Below, piece by piece: positions 8,752-18,900 of a DNA stretch of 64,000 nucleotides. Origin of the DNA: JBAJNN01 sp036881905 (GTDB lineage: Bacteria; Pseudomonadota; Alphaproteobacteria; Rhizobiales; Im1); the NCBI GenBank assembly GCA_036881905.1, contig JBAJNN010000002.1:73318-137317 (forward strand), given 5' to 3'. The notes beneath the pieces are model-generated. The model made no database searches, was not told where the DNA came from, and saw only the letters and a program-made list of their open reading frames with translations. Made by a program: the position numbers and the translations under genes. Numbering within the stretch: position 1 is the first letter of the stretch; each line of letters begins with the position of its first letter.

Positions 8752-10476
8752 TTATTCTCTCATTCGGCGCAACCCCGCCGGATCGACCGCCGGAATGCCC
8801 CTCGGGGTCGGACATGACGCCCTGTCACGAAAACGGTTGGTTATGGGATAGCGTCGGGCGCGGCCGAAATGTCGCGTCGAAATCATCACCCCGGGTGGCG
8901 CCTGACGACGCTTGTATTCGGCCTTATAGAGCAAATGCTCGATTTTGAGAACCGTTTCGCGTTCATGACCGCGCGCGACAATGTCGCCGAGCGCCATGTC
9001 GCGCTCCACCAAGCATTCGAGAATATCGTCCAGTGTGTCATAGGGCGGCAGGGAGTCTTGATCGCTCTGGCCGGGGCGAAGTTCCGCCGAGGGCGATTTG
9101 GCGAGAATGTGTTCGGCGATCACCGCGCCGTCGGGACCGAGGCAGCCTTGCGGCCTTTTATGGTTGCGCCGGCGCGCCAGCGCATAGACTTGCGTCTTGT
9201 ACAGATCCTTTATCGGGTTGAAGCCGCCGTTCATATCGCCATAGAGCGTGGCATACCCCACCGATAGTTCGGATTTGTTGCCGGTGGCGAGGACCATTAA
9301 GCCGAGTTTGTTGGACATCGCCATCAACACGCTGCCGCGCACGCGCGACTGAATATTTTCTTCCGTTACATCCTCGGGGCGGCCCGCAAACAGCGGCCGC
9401 AAAATTTTATCGAACCCGTCCACCGCGGGTGCAATCGACGCGACATCGTAAGCGACACCGAGTGCACGGGCGCACTCCGCCGCATCATCGAGGCTCGCCG
9501 AAGCGGTATATTTGTAGGGCAACATCATGCAATGGACCCGATCCGCTCCCAGAGCGTCGTTGGCAATGGCCGCGCACAACGCCGAATCGATACCGCCGGA
9601 CAGGCCCAGAATAACGCCCGGGAATCCGTTCTTGTCGACATAGTCGCGTAAGCCTAAAGTGCAGGCGCGATAGATCGAGTCAAGTCGGTCCGGCTGGTCC
9701 GCCACCTCTCCCTTCATGCAGACCCAGCCCGTCGCCTCGCGCCGCCACTGCGTGAGCACGATCCGTTCCTTAAAGGCGGGCAGTTGCAGCGCCAGCGAAC
9801 AATCGGCATTGAGCGCGAAAGACGCTCCCTCGAACACAAGCTCGTCCTGCCCGCCGATTTGATTGAGATAGGCCATGGCTAAACCGGTTTCGCCGACCCG
9901 CGCAATCGCATGGCCAAGGCGGGTGTCCGCCTTGTCAATGTCGAAGGGTGAGCCGTTGGGCACAAGAAAAAACTCGGCGGATTGCTCTCTTAACCCCCTA
10001 CAGACCTCTTCGGTCCAGATATCCTCGCAAATCGGCACGCCAATGCGCACATTGCGAAAATGGAAGGGGGCTGGAGCCGGGCCTGCGGTAAACACCCGCT
10101 TTTCATCGAACACGCCGTAATTGGGCAGGGTGCATTTGTAGCGCAATGCCTTGATTTCGCCATCATCAAGCAACGCCACCGCATTATAGAGCTTGCCGCC
10201 TTCAGCCCATGGCACGCCGATGAGTATGCCCGGCCCGCCGCCTGCCGTGGACGCGGCCAGCGTTTCGACCGCATGACGCGCGGCGCATTGCGCGGCGGGT
10301 TTGAGAACCAAATCCTCCGGCGGATAGCCAATAATGAACAATTCGCTGAAGACAATCAGTTCCGCTCCCATCTCAACGGCCTGTGCGCAAGCATCGCGGG
10401 CGCGGGCGAGATTGACGTCTATGGCGCCGACCACGGGGTTGAGTTGCGCAAGGGCAATGGCCAGCCGGTTGGTCAT
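8752..10476 (-). CDS. nadE: Glutamine-dependent NAD+ synthetase
   Basis: The 574-residue enzyme makes NAD+ from nicotinate adenine dinucleotide, using glutamine as the nitrogen donor. Residues 1-270 form the nitrilase-type glutaminase, with catalytic Glu in FSELFIIGYPPEDL, Lys in YKCTLPNYGVFDEKR and Cys in GVPICEDIW. The synthetase half has the PP-loop LGLSGGIDSALCA and later MVLATGNKSELSVGYATLYGDM. The family C-terminus RHFGRARRYPITNRFRDR is followed by about 22 extra residues that run almost to the gltX start. Confidence 0.95.
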   Translation of the reverse strand: MTNRLAIALAQLNPVVGAIDVNLARARDACAQAVEMGAELIVFSELFIIGYPPEDLVLKPAAQCAARHAVETLAASTAGGGPGILIGVPWAEGGKLYNAVALLDDGEIKALRYKCTLPNYGVFDEKRVFTAGPAPAPFHFRNVRIGVPICEDIWTEEVCRGLREQSAEFFLVPNGSPFDIDKADTRLGHAIARVGETGLAMAYLNQIGGQDELVFEGASFALNADCSLALQLPAFKERIVLTQWRREATGWVCMKGEVADQPDRLDSIYRACTLGLRDYVDKNGFPGVILGLSGGIDSALCAAIANDALGADRVHCMMLPYKYTASASLDDAAECARALGVAYDVASIAPAVDGFDKILRPLFAGRPEDVTEENIQSRVRGSVLMAMSNKLGLMVLATGNKSELSVGYATLYGDMNGGFNPIKDLYKTQVYALARRRNHKRPQGCLGPDGAVIAEHILAKSPSAELRPGQSDQDSLPPYDTLDDILECLVERDMALGDIVARGHERETVLKIEHLLYKAEYKRRQAPPGVMISTRHFGRARRYPITNRFRDRASCPTPRGIPAVDPAGLRRMRE

Positions 10477-10566
10477 AATATTTCCTGTGAGACAGATTTT
10501 ACATGATCGGGCCGATCGTTACGACAGCCCCTTCGGCATCATTGTAACATCCCGTCCAATCAGCCT

Positions 10567-10740
10567 TTACGACTTGATTTTGGCTTCCCTAAACATGACC
10601 TGCTTGCGGTAGGGACGGGATCCATATTTCCTGAGCATGAGTTTATCGCTCATCTTGCGGGCGTTTTTCCTGGTTATATAGGGAAATCCAGTCTCCGCCG
10701 TGCTTACCAATCTGATTTCGACTGTCGCCGATTTCGCCAT
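10567..10740 (-). CDS. rpmG: Ribosomal protein L33
   Basis: This 57-residue basic protein of the large ribosomal subunit reads MAKSATVEIRLVSTAETGFP at its start and ends with FREAKIKS. The family signature is clear: TGFPYITRKN followed by KLMLRKYGSRPYRKQV. It lacks the CxxC zinc ribbon, as usual for the alphaproteobacterial form. It is short and so easy to miss. It lies downstream of rnr on the same strand, an arrangement seen in other alphaproteobacteria. Confidence 0.92.
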   Translation of the reverse strand: MAKSATVEIRLVSTAETGFPYITRKNARKMSDKLMLRKYGSRPYRKQVMFREAKIKS

Positions 10741-10894
10741 GGTTCGTGCAACTCCTCAAGATAACCCGAAGTACCACCGATAACACATCTTTGGCCAAAG
10801 AGATGTGGCCTGTCAAGGGATACAAGGACTGTTCCCCGTGGGGGGCGATCGGAGTGGGCGGCTCAGTTGCAATCAATGCGTTCGATTGCCGTTT

Positions 10895-13219
10895 TCATTC
10901 CGAAGGCCGGTGACGAGAGAGTTCAGCCTTCAGCCCCCGTTTTGTCATTTTACGTCCAAATCCGCGCCTGGTTTGCGACGGGGGCTTCTGGCGGCGTGTC
11001 TTTCCGGCTCGCCGGCCCGGCGACACCATCTCCAGACGCAGCCCGCCGGCGACGGGGGTAACCTCCTTTAGGCGAACCTCCACCCGGTCGCCGAGCCGGT
11101 AAACGCCGCCGCCATGGTGGCCGATCAAACTATGGGATGCGTCGTCGAAAATAAAATAATCATGGTGGAGGCTGCCCATGGGCACAAAACCATCGGCGCC
11201 GGTGTCATCGAGGGTGACGAACACGCCGGCGCGCGTGACCCCGGCGATATGTCCGCTAAACACCGCGCCGACCTTTTCGCTCAAATGTCCGGCGATCAAA
11301 CGATCCACGGTGGCGCGCTCGGCCGCCATGGCCCGACGTTCGGTGTCGGAAATCGACTCTGCCGTTTCCTCCATCCGCGCAATATCGTCCTCGCTCAAAC
11401 CATCATCGCCGAATTTATGGGCGGCGATCAAGGCGCGGTGGACGATCAGGTCGGCGTAACGCCGGATCGGCGAGGTAAAATGTGTATAATGCTTCAGGTT
11501 CAACCCGAAATGACCGCGATTTTCCAGGCTGTACATAGCTTGCGCCTGGCTGCGTAAGACCAGCTGATTGACCAGGTGCTCATATTCGCCGGACCGAGTT
11601 TTTCGCAAAATCGCGTTGAAGTGTTTGGGCCTGACGCTCTCACTCTTGGCAAAGGGAACGCCAAGGCTGCGCATGAATGACGCCATCGCCGCGAGCTTTT
11701 TCTCGCACGGGGCGTCGTGAACCCGGGAGATGAGGGGGATACCGGCCCGTTTGAGGGTTTGCGCCGCCGAAACATTGGCTGCGATCATCATATCCTCGAT
11801 CAGTCGATGGGCATCTAGCCGCGCCGGTGTAACAATACGCTCGATCAGCCCGTTTGCATTGAGAACAAGTTTGCGTTCGGGTATATCGAGTTCTAAGGGC
11901 GCGCGTCGCTTGCGCGCCCGCGAAAGACCGTGCCAGGCCGCCCAGAGCGGATCTAGAACCGATTGCAACAGCGCGGCGGTCGCATCATCGCCGTGGCCGT
12001 CGATGGCACTCTGGGCCTGTTCATAGGTCAGATTTGCCGCCGGGCGCATCATGACACGCTCGAAATGATGGCCGCGCTTGACGCCGGCCCGGTCAAAATG
12101 CATGACACAGGCCAGCGCGGGGCGATCTCGACCTGCCTTCAGCGAACACAGATCGGCCGACAACCGTTCCGGCAGCATGGGAACGACGCGATCGGGAAAA
12201 TAAACCGAATTGCCGCGCCGGCGCGCCTGCCGGTCGAGCAAGGACCCCGGGCGGACATAGGCGGCAACATCGGCTATGGCCACGATAATGCGGAAGCCGC
12301 CTTCATTGTCCGGCGCGTCATCAGCCTCAGCCCACACCGCATCATCGTGATCGCGGGCGTCGGGCGGGTCGATGGTAATGAAGGGCACATCGCACCGATC
12401 GATTCTTCGGGCCATATCCGACCATGGTTCGAGACGGCGCGCCATATGCTCGACCTCTTCGGGGAAACGGTCGGGGATGGCGTATTGATGAATCGCGATC
12501 AAGCTGATATTGCGCGGGTCATCGATGCGTCCCAGCCTTTCGCGGATGCGAAGGCCCGAAAGCCCACCGCCCCGCCCCCTGACCGGTTCGGCATAAACCA
12601 ACTCCCCAGGCGCCGCGCCGTTTTCGCCGCCGGGCAGAAGCGAAAAGTCCCGCCCCCTCTTATCCTCAACGGAAATGAGACGCATGCCGTAGCGCCCGGC
12701 GCGGCGAAGCTGCCCTAATATCCGGCTTGGCGCGGATGGCAGGATGCGAATAAGCCGCGCCCGATAGGCGTATGGGTCTGCATCTTGGTTTCCCTCAACC
12801 GGTGAAAGCCGGGCCAGAATGCGCTCGCCGACGCCTGGAACCCGCGAAGTGCCGTTTTTGCCCCGCCCCATTGTTGCCTCAAGAACGATCGGCGGCGGTT
12901 TTCCCTGTTTCTCACTGTCCCAGTGGCTGGGAACGGCAAAAACCTCGCCATGATCGTCAATGCCGGTCAGGTCGAGAACGGCAACCGGCGGCAGAGCGCT
13001 GGCATCGCGTGGTTTTCTGTGACGTCGGGCCAGGAGACCGCGTTCGCTCATGCTTTTTAACAGGCGTTTCAGAGTGATGCGCTTAGAGCCCCTGATATGG
13101 AAGGCACGCGCGATCTCGCCTTTGCCGACATGGCCCGATCGGGTTTTGACGAAATCGAGAATGTCGGATTCGCTTGGAAAACGCCCAGCTGCCCGCGTTT
13201 TTTTGACAGTCTTAAGCAT
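10895..13219 (-). CDS. rnr: Ribonuclease R (3'-5' exoribonuclease, RNB family)
   Basis: The 774-residue enzyme degrades structured RNA from the 3' end. The start at 13219 (MLKTVKKTRAAGRFPS) overlaps the topA stop by a few bases; a longer frame reads further into topA. Domains in order are an N-terminal winged-helix region, cold-shock domains, the RNB catalytic domain with metal ligands in DPPDARDHDDAVWAE and the motif HYTHFTSPIRRYADLIVHR, then an S1 RNA-binding domain (FSGHIAGVTRAGVFVTL). It ends with a lysine/arginine-rich tail, as in E. coli RNase R. Confidence 0.96.
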   Translation of the reverse strand: MLKTVKKTRAAGRFPSESDILDFVKTRSGHVGKGEIARAFHIRGSKRITLKRLLKSMSERGLLARRHRKPRDASALPPVAVLDLTGIDDHGEVFAVPSHWDSEKQGKPPPIVLEATMGRGKNGTSRVPGVGERILARLSPVEGNQDADPYAYRARLIRILPSAPSRILGQLRRAGRYGMRLISVEDKRGRDFSLLPGGENGAAPGELVYAEPVRGRGGGLSGLRIRERLGRIDDPRNISLIAIHQYAIPDRFPEEVEHMARRLEPWSDMARRIDRCDVPFITIDPPDARDHDDAVWAEADDAPDNEGGFRIIVAIADVAAYVRPGSLLDRQARRRGNSVYFPDRVVPMLPERLSADLCSLKAGRDRPALACVMHFDRAGVKRGHHFERVMMRPAANLTYEQAQSAIDGHGDDATAALLQSVLDPLWAAWHGLSRARKRRAPLELDIPERKLVLNANGLIERIVTPARLDAHRLIEDMMIAANVSAAQTLKRAGIPLISRVHDAPCEKKLAAMASFMRSLGVPFAKSESVRPKHFNAILRKTRSGEYEHLVNQLVLRSQAQAMYSLENRGHFGLNLKHYTHFTSPIRRYADLIVHRALIAAHKFGDDGLSEDDIARMEETAESISDTERRAMAAERATVDRLIAGHLSEKVGAVFSGHIAGVTRAGVFVTLDDTGADGFVPMGSLHHDYFIFDDASHSLIGHHGGGVYRLGDRVEVRLKEVTPVAGGLRLEMVSPGRRAGKTRRQKPPSQTRRGFGRKMTKRGLKAELSRHRPSE

Positions 13220-15827
13220 TCTTTGCGTCCGCGTGGCCAGACGTCTTCTTGCCGCCGGATTTCGGCGCACCGCGTCTTACCGACCTTACCGCATTGCGTT
13301 TTTTGCCGCCTTGGGCTTTCTTTTCGGTAATCAGCCCGATTGCTTGCTCAAGCGTCACCGTATCGGGGGAAACCCCCTTGGGCAGGGTGGCGTTGATGCG
13401 GCCATGCTTGACATAGGGGCCGTAGCGGCCGCTCATCAGATTGACCGGCTCGCCATCATCGGGGTGTGGCCCCAATTCGCGAAGCGGCGCCCCCGCGCCG
13501 ACGCGGCCGCGTGGCGTTTTGTCGGCCAGCAACGAAACGGCGCGATTAAGCCCGATGGTGAAGACGTCATCCACCGTCTCGAGATTGGCGTAGGTCTTCT
13601 CATGATTGACGAAGGGGCCGTAGCGGCCGAATCCGGCGAGAACCGGTTTGCCGGTCTCAGGATGCGGCCCGACCTCGCGCGGCAGACGCAAAAGCCTTAT
13701 GGCGTAATCAAGGTCAACCTCTTCTGGAGACTTTCCCTTGGGCAGGCTCGCTCTTTTGGGCTTGCCGCCATTTTCACCGTCTTCGCCCAATTGCGCATAG
13801 GGGCCGAACCGACCGTCGCGCAGCATGACCGCCAGGCCGGTTTCCGGATCATTGCCGAGAAGCCGCGCCGGCGAGGAAGCGTTCCCGCCCTTGTCGTCTC
13901 CAGCGGGAGCGATCTGCCTGGTGTAGCGACATTCGGGGTAATTGGAACAGCCGATGAAAGGACCGTAACGGCTGGTTTTCAAACTCAAACGGCCGGTCTG
14001 GCAAGAAGGGCAGGCGCGCGGATCCCCGCCCTCTTCGACCGCAGGGAAGATATACTCCCCGAGCAACTCGTTGAGAACGTCGAGAACGGCGCTGGTCCGC
14101 AATTCCCGCGCCCCGTTCACGGTGGCGCTGAAATCGCGCCAGAAATCGCGTAGGAGAGTCTTCCAGTCGGATTTTCCATCCGAAACCCGGTCGAGCTGCT
14201 CTTCGAGATCGGCCGTAAAGTCAAGTTCCACATAACGTTGGAAGAATCCCGTCAGGAAGGCGGTAACCAAACGCCCCTTGTCTTCCGGCATGAGCCGCTT
14301 TTTCTCAAGCTGCACATAGCCGCGATCGCGCAATACGCTCAAAATCGCGGTATAGGTCGAGGGTCGGCCAATGCCGAGCTCTTCCATTGTTTTGATGAGA
14401 GAGGCTTCCGTGTAGCGTGGCGGCGGCTCGGTAAAATGTTGGCTTGTGACCAATTTCGCCAGCAAGAGCGCCTCGCCTTCGCGCAGAGGCGGCAAAGCCC
14501 CGCCGTCTTCCAAATCGGGCGCATCGTCATGGCCTTCCCGATAAAGGGTTAGAAAACCGTCGAAGCGCAGAACCGATCCCACCACGCGCAGGCCATAGCG
14601 ACCACCATTCGCATCGACGGCGGCGATCTCGATTATGGTGCGCTCGATCTCGGCGCTGACCATCTGGCTGGCCACGGTGCGCTTCCAAACAAGCCCGTAA
14701 AGCCGCGCCAGTTCGGGATCGATCCATCCGGCGACATCGTCGGGGTGGCGGGCAAGATCGGTCGGGCGGATCGCCTCATGCGCTTCCTGGGCATTACGCG
14801 CCTTGGCGGTGTAATGACGCGGCTTGGCGGGCAGATAAGACTCGCCGAACCGCGAGCCGATCACCGAGCGACATGAGGTTATGGCTTCCCCCGCCATCTG
14901 CACCCCGTCGGTGCGCATATAGGTAATAAGGCCGGTCATCTCTCCATTGATCTCGACGCCCTCGTAAAGACGTTGAGCCAGCTGCATGGCGCGCGCCGAC
15001 GACAGGCCGAGCTTACGCGAGGCTTCCTGTTGCAGGGTGGAGGTGATGAAAGGCGGTTGCGGATTGCGTTTGACCGGCTTGCGCTGAACCGAATCGACGC
15101 GGAAATGCGCGGATTGAATCGCCGTCTCGATCCGGCGGGCCTCGGCTTCATTGCCAATATCGTGCTTGCCGAGTTTCCTCTCACCGATGCAGACAAGCCG
15201 AGCTGAAAATTCATCATTGGCCTCATTGCGCAGTTGCGCTTCGATGCTCCAATATTCCCGCGGCTTGAAAATCTCGATTTCGGCTTCACGATCGCAGACC
15301 AGCCGCAAGGCCACCGATGGCACGCGACCGGCCGAGCGCGCGCCGGGCAGTTTGCGCCACAAAACCGGCGACAGAGTAAAACCAACCAAATAGTCGAGCG
15401 CGCGACGGGCGAGATAGGCATCGACCAGATCATCGTCGATCCGGCGTGGATGGCTTATAGCCTCCTGTATGGCGCTGCGGGTTACGGCGTTGAAGGCAAC
15501 CCGTTCGACCGATTTGCCCTTAAGGACGCCTTTTTTCCGCAAAACTTCAAAGACATGCCATGAAATGGCCTCGCCCTCGCGGTCGGGATCGGTGGCGAGA
15601 ATGAGTTTATCGCTTTTTTCAAGCGCGCGGGCTATGGTGTCGATATGCTTTCTGGCCTTGTCGTCGGTTTCCCACGACATGGCGAAATCCTCATCCGGGC
15701 GCACCGACCCATCCTTTGACGGCAGGTCGCGGATATGCCCGTAGGATGCAAGAACGGTGTAATCTCCGCCAAGGTATTTGTTGATCGTCCTGGCCTTTGC
15801 CGGCGATTCGACGATAACGACAGTCAT
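13212..15827 (-). CDS. topA: DNA topoisomerase I (type IA)
   Basis: This 871-residue enzyme relaxes negative supercoils by single-strand passage. The start is ATG 15827 (MTVVIVESPAKARTINKYLG, the Toprim opening); a longer frame begins upstream without similarity. The Toprim acidic triad lies in ATDPDREGEAISWH, and the active-site tyrosine is in GLITYMRTDG near residue 300. The C-terminus has a four-cysteine zinc ribbon (CPSC...CSNYPEC) and several RYGPYVKHG-type repeats typical of alphaproteobacterial TopA, then a lysine-rich tail. It is translationally coupled to rnr. The dprA gene often found upstream is absent. Confidence 0.97.
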   Translation of the reverse strand: MTVVIVESPAKARTINKYLGGDYTVLASYGHIRDLPSKDGSVRPDEDFAMSWETDDKARKHIDTIARALEKSDKLILATDPDREGEAISWHVFEVLRKKGVLKGKSVERVAFNAVTRSAIQEAISHPRRIDDDLVDAYLARRALDYLVGFTLSPVLWRKLPGARSAGRVPSVALRLVCDREAEIEIFKPREYWSIEAQLRNEANDEFSARLVCIGERKLGKHDIGNEAEARRIETAIQSAHFRVDSVQRKPVKRNPQPPFITSTLQQEASRKLGLSSARAMQLAQRLYEGVEINGEMTGLITYMRTDGVQMAGEAITSCRSVIGSRFGESYLPAKPRHYTAKARNAQEAHEAIRPTDLARHPDDVAGWIDPELARLYGLVWKRTVASQMVSAEIERTIIEIAAVDANGGRYGLRVVGSVLRFDGFLTLYREGHDDAPDLEDGGALPPLREGEALLLAKLVTSQHFTEPPPRYTEASLIKTMEELGIGRPSTYTAILSVLRDRGYVQLEKKRLMPEDKGRLVTAFLTGFFQRYVELDFTADLEEQLDRVSDGKSDWKTLLRDFWRDFSATVNGARELRTSAVLDVLNELLGEYIFPAVEEGGDPRACPSCQTGRLSLKTSRYGPFIGCSNYPECRYTRQIAPAGDDKGGNASSPARLLGNDPETGLAVMLRDGRFGPYAQLGEDGENGGKPKRASLPKGKSPEEVDLDYAIRLLRLPREVGPHPETGKPVLAGFGRYGPFVNHEKTYANLETVDDVFTIGLNRAVSLLADKTPRGRVGAGAPLRELGPHPDDGEPVNLMSGRYGPYVKHGRINATLPKGVSPDTVTLEQAIGLITEKKAQGGKKRNAVRSVRRGAPKSGGKKTSGHADAKNA

Positions 15828-16064
15828 AGCAATTTTCTCATAATGATAAAGGGGGGTCCGCAACGAAGACCTGTTTGCCCTTTTGCAAACGCTTAGAAAG
15901 TCATAGCTGCATGACAAACCGATCGCAAGGCCGAACCGATTTAACCTTCCCTCATAAAGGGGCTTGGCTTACACCTGACAACATTGGAGCAACCTTTTGT
16001 TCAGAGGTCGGCCTTTAGTGTGGAGGGGTTCCGTGTTTCGGCCGATATCTAAGGTGGTCTTGAA

Positions 16065-17033
16065 ATGGTGTCATATCATAAGGTGGGACGAGGCGAAGGC
16101 CCGCGTGGCGTCCATAAACGCGTGTCAGGGCTGTGCGCGGTGGGAATGCTGCTCTCAGCATTGCTTTTTCTGGCTGATTGTTCGGGTGGCGGCGCTTTTT
16201 CCGGCAAGGCAAGCCCGGTTTATCCTGGCCGCGGCCCCCTGCCCAAGGGTGGAGGGAAATATCTTGTCGGCGATGCCTACAGTGTTGCCGGTCACCGCTT
16301 TCGGCCCAAAATCGAGCCGGATTATGATAGCATCGGCGTTGCCTCCTGGTATGGGGCGAAGTTCGATCGCCATATGACCTCCAATGGCGAGTGGTTCGAT
16401 ATGAGATATCCAAGCGCGGCTCATACCACCTTTCCACTGCCGAGTTACGCCAAGGTCACCAATCTGGAAAACGGGCGAAAAGTCATTGTGCGGGTCAATG
16501 ATCGCGGTCCCTTCGTCAAGAACCGAATCATCGATTTGTCGGCGAAAGCCGCCGGGATGCTTGGGCTTAAATCCAAGGGAACGGCAAAAGTGCGCGTGCA
16601 GTATGTTGGCAAGGCCCCGCTTAATGATGACGGCCGCCATCTGGCTGCTGTGAATGCCGAATTGCGTCGTGGCACATCCTTAAAACACATGATCGCCGCC
16701 GCCGATCGGCGGGTGAATGGCATGCCGTACAGACTGGTCGCCCATGTGATCGGCCGGTCTGCGGTGTCGGGCAAAACCCGTTCATCGCTCAAAAACCGCT
16801 TTTACGTGCAGGCTGCCGCCTTTGCAAATCCCGTCAATGCCCGCCGTGCGAAAGGCAAGCTCTCCTCTCTCGGCCCGGTGAGAATTAGTATCTTCAGTCG
16901 GGACGGCCATAGATTTTATCGCGTTCGCCTCGGCCCGTTATCCGATCCCCGCCAGGCTGAAAAGACATGGCGTCAGGTCATTGCCGCTGGGCATCCAGGC
17001 GCCTTCATCGTTCCGGCGTCAGGCCGGTCTTGA
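16065..17033 (+). CDS. rlpA: RlpA-family septal lytic transglycosylase lipoprotein with SPOR domain
   Basis: The 322-residue protein has a lipoprotein signal ending in the lipobox LADC (Cys39). A double-psi beta-barrel domain follows (GVASWYGAKFDRHMTSNGE ... VRVNDRGPF, with the conserved catalytic-type aspartate and RGPF). A SPOR domain forms the last 80 residues (RFYVQAAAFANPVNARRAKG), which binds denuded septal peptidoglycan. RlpA cleaves peptidoglycan strands lacking stem peptides during division. Its stop overlaps the tmk start (TGATG). In many relatives a dac carboxypeptidase gene sits between rlpA and tmk; it is missing here. Confidence 0.93.
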   Translation: MVSYHKVGRGEGPRGVHKRVSGLCAVGMLLSALLFLADCSGGGAFSGKASPVYPGRGPLPKGGGKYLVGDAYSVAGHRFRPKIEPDYDSIGVASWYGAKFDRHMTSNGEWFDMRYPSAAHTTFPLPSYAKVTNLENGRKVIVRVNDRGPFVKNRIIDLSAKAAGMLGLKSKGTAKVRVQYVGKAPLNDDGRHLAAVNAELRRGTSLKHMIAAADRRVNGMPYRLVAHVIGRSAVSGKTRSSLKNRFYVQAAAFANPVNARRAKGKLSSLGPVRISIFSRDGHRFYRVRLGPLSDPRQAEKTWRQVIAAGHPGAFIVPASGRS

Positions 17034-17704
17034 TGCATGGAGAACAAACGGACGTGAGCGAAAAGGGCAGGTTCATCACCCTCGAAGGTGGGGAAGGCGC
17101 GGGCAAGTCCACCCAGGCCAAATGTCTCGGGGGCTTACTGGAACGCGCCGGTATCGACATTGTCCGAACCAGGGAACCGGGGGGCTGCGCGCGGGCGGAA
17201 GCGATCCGGTCGTTGTTGGTGACCGGAGAGACGGAACGATGGTCCGCCAATGGGGAAGCTCTGCTCAATTACACCGCGCGCGATTGCCATATCGCGAGCG
17301 TGATCGCTCCGGCCCTGTTGCGCGGACAATGGGTGTTGAGCGATCGGTTCCATGATTCGACCCGCGCCTATCAGGGGTTGGTTGGCGGCGCGGATATGGC
17401 GCTGATCGACCATCTCGAACAGGCGATCGTCGCCGATTTTCACCCCGACCTCACCCTTATCCTCGATCTTGACGCCGCAGAGGGGTTGCGCCGCGCCGGC
17501 AAGCGCGGCCTCGGTGATGATGAGCAGCGTTTCGAGCGAAAAGGGCTTGCTTTTCATGAGCATTTGCGCGAGGCTTTCCACCTCATTGCGCAATCCACCC
17601 CCGAGCGTTGCGTTGTAATCGACGCCTCGCAACCGGTCGATACGGTCACCGAAACGCTCTGGCAGGCGGTGACGACGCGTTTCGCACTATCGTTGCAACC
17701 TTGA
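17033..17704 (+). CDS. tmk: Thymidylate kinase
   Basis: This 223-residue kinase converts dTMP to dTDP. The P-loop is LEGGEGAGKSTQ, the DRx motif is LSDRFHDSTRAYQG, and the substrate-binding arginine region is TREPGG. The ATG at 17033 overlaps the rlpA stop; a GTG at 17054 is an alternative. Read-through sequence upstream of 17033 has no family similarity. It is followed by holB, 37 bp later, in the usual alphaproteobacterial order. Confidence 0.93.
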   Translation: MHGEQTDVSEKGRFITLEGGEGAGKSTQAKCLGGLLERAGIDIVRTREPGGCARAEAIRSLLVTGETERWSANGEALLNYTARDCHIASVIAPALLRGQWVLSDRFHDSTRAYQGLVGGADMALIDHLEQAIVADFHPDLTLILDLDAAEGLRRAGKRGLGDDEQRFERKGLAFHEHLREAFHLIAQSTPERCVVIDASQPVDTVTETLWQAVTTRFALSLQP

Positions 17705-17741
17705 AGGTTGCTCTTATCCCTCTTGCAATAACACCGCCTCG

Positions 17742-18839
17742 ATGGTCAGTGCAAATAACGATTCCGGCGCAAATCACGTCGATGATGGGTGCGAGCGCCA
17801 TCCGCGTCGTCAACTTGGTTTGATCGGGCATGAACAGGCGGAAGCCCGCCTCTTGCGGGCCTATTGGTCGGGCAGGATGCATCATGCCTGGATGATCGCC
17901 GGGCCGAAGGGCGTGGGCAAGGCGACGCTTGCCTATCGTTTTGCCCGTTTTGTGCTACGGTATCCGAACCCGGCGCGTGAGGGAGCGATGCCGCAAAGTT
18001 TGCACGTAGCGCAAGACGATCCGGTTTTCCGGCGTGTCGCCGCCAGTGCCCATTGCGATCTGATCGCCATCACCCGCCTCCACGATCCCGCAACCGGACG
18101 CCTTAAATCCGAAATCAATGCCGAGAATGCCCGCAAGGCGGGGGAGTTCTTTGCCCGCACATCGGGAGGGGGTGGCTGGAGAATCTGTATTGTCGATGCC
18201 GCCGATGACATGAACGCCACCGCCGCCAATGCTGTTCTGAAGAGTCTGGAGGAACCGCCGCGCCGCGCCTTGTTTTTACTGGTCAGCAATGCCCCGGGGC
18301 GGCTTTTGGCGACGATCCGCTCGCGCTGTGTCAGGCTTGACCTTAAACCACTACCCGCCGACCAGGTTGCAAAAGTGGTTCATCGAATGGCGAGGTCCGC
18401 CGCGGCGCTTAACAACAAGACCCTCGGCCTTGCCACAGAGCTTGCGCAAGGCGCGCCGGGTCAGGTATTGCGCTATCTGGAAACCTCAGGCTTTTCTCTC
18501 TTCAACAGATTCCTCGACATCATTAATGGCACACCTAAGCTCGATATTGTTCGCGCCCTTGACTTCGCAGAACAGCTCAAACCCGCCAAAGCGCTTGAAG
18601 ACTACAGGCTGTTCGGCGAATTGCTGATCACCTGGCTTGGCGCAAGGATTGCCAAGGCGGCGCGCGGCGAAGACGACTGGAACCGCCGGATCGGACCGGC
18701 AAACATGATCGGCTGGGTTGACGCCTATTCGACAATCGGCCATTCCATTGCCAAAGCAAGTGCCTTAAATCTTGACCGCCGTCAGGTCGTCATGCAAGCC
18801 TTCAGGCTCATTGACGCCGCGGCTCGCGCAGTCTGTTGA
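17742..18839 (+). CDS. holB: DNA polymerase III delta-prime subunit
   Basis: The 365-residue AAA+ clamp-loader subunit has a Walker-A-like GPKGVGKATLA near residue 55. It carries the SRC motif expected for delta-prime (TIRSRCVRL) and a sensor-like VVDAADDMNATAANAVLKSLEEPP. The zinc-module cysteines seen in tau/gamma are lacking, as usual in this family. About 25 low-similarity residues precede the conserved LGLIGHEQAEARL, so a later start is possible. Confidence 0.92.
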   Translation: MVSANNDSGANHVDDGCERHPRRQLGLIGHEQAEARLLRAYWSGRMHHAWMIAGPKGVGKATLAYRFARFVLRYPNPAREGAMPQSLHVAQDDPVFRRVAASAHCDLIAITRLHDPATGRLKSEINAENARKAGEFFARTSGGGGWRICIVDAADDMNATAANAVLKSLEEPPRRALFLLVSNAPGRLLATIRSRCVRLDLKPLPADQVAKVVHRMARSAAALNNKTLGLATELAQGAPGQVLRYLETSGFSLFNRFLDIINGTPKLDIVRALDFAEQLKPAKALEDYRLFGELLITWLGARIAKAARGEDDWNRRIGPANMIGWVDAYSTIGHSIAKASALNLDRRQVVMQAFRLIDAAARAVC

Positions 18840-18900
18840 TACCGCGGCACGTCCTCGCGCGCAAGCGTAATCGGGCAAACCGGAAAGTCGATGGGGTGAC

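Noticed and set aside
11963..12718. 251-codon plus-strand frame
   Set aside because: Antisense shadow of rnr, caused by GC-rich codon use.
13050..14153. 367-codon plus-strand frame
   Set aside because: Antisense to the topA C-terminus; no recognisable family.
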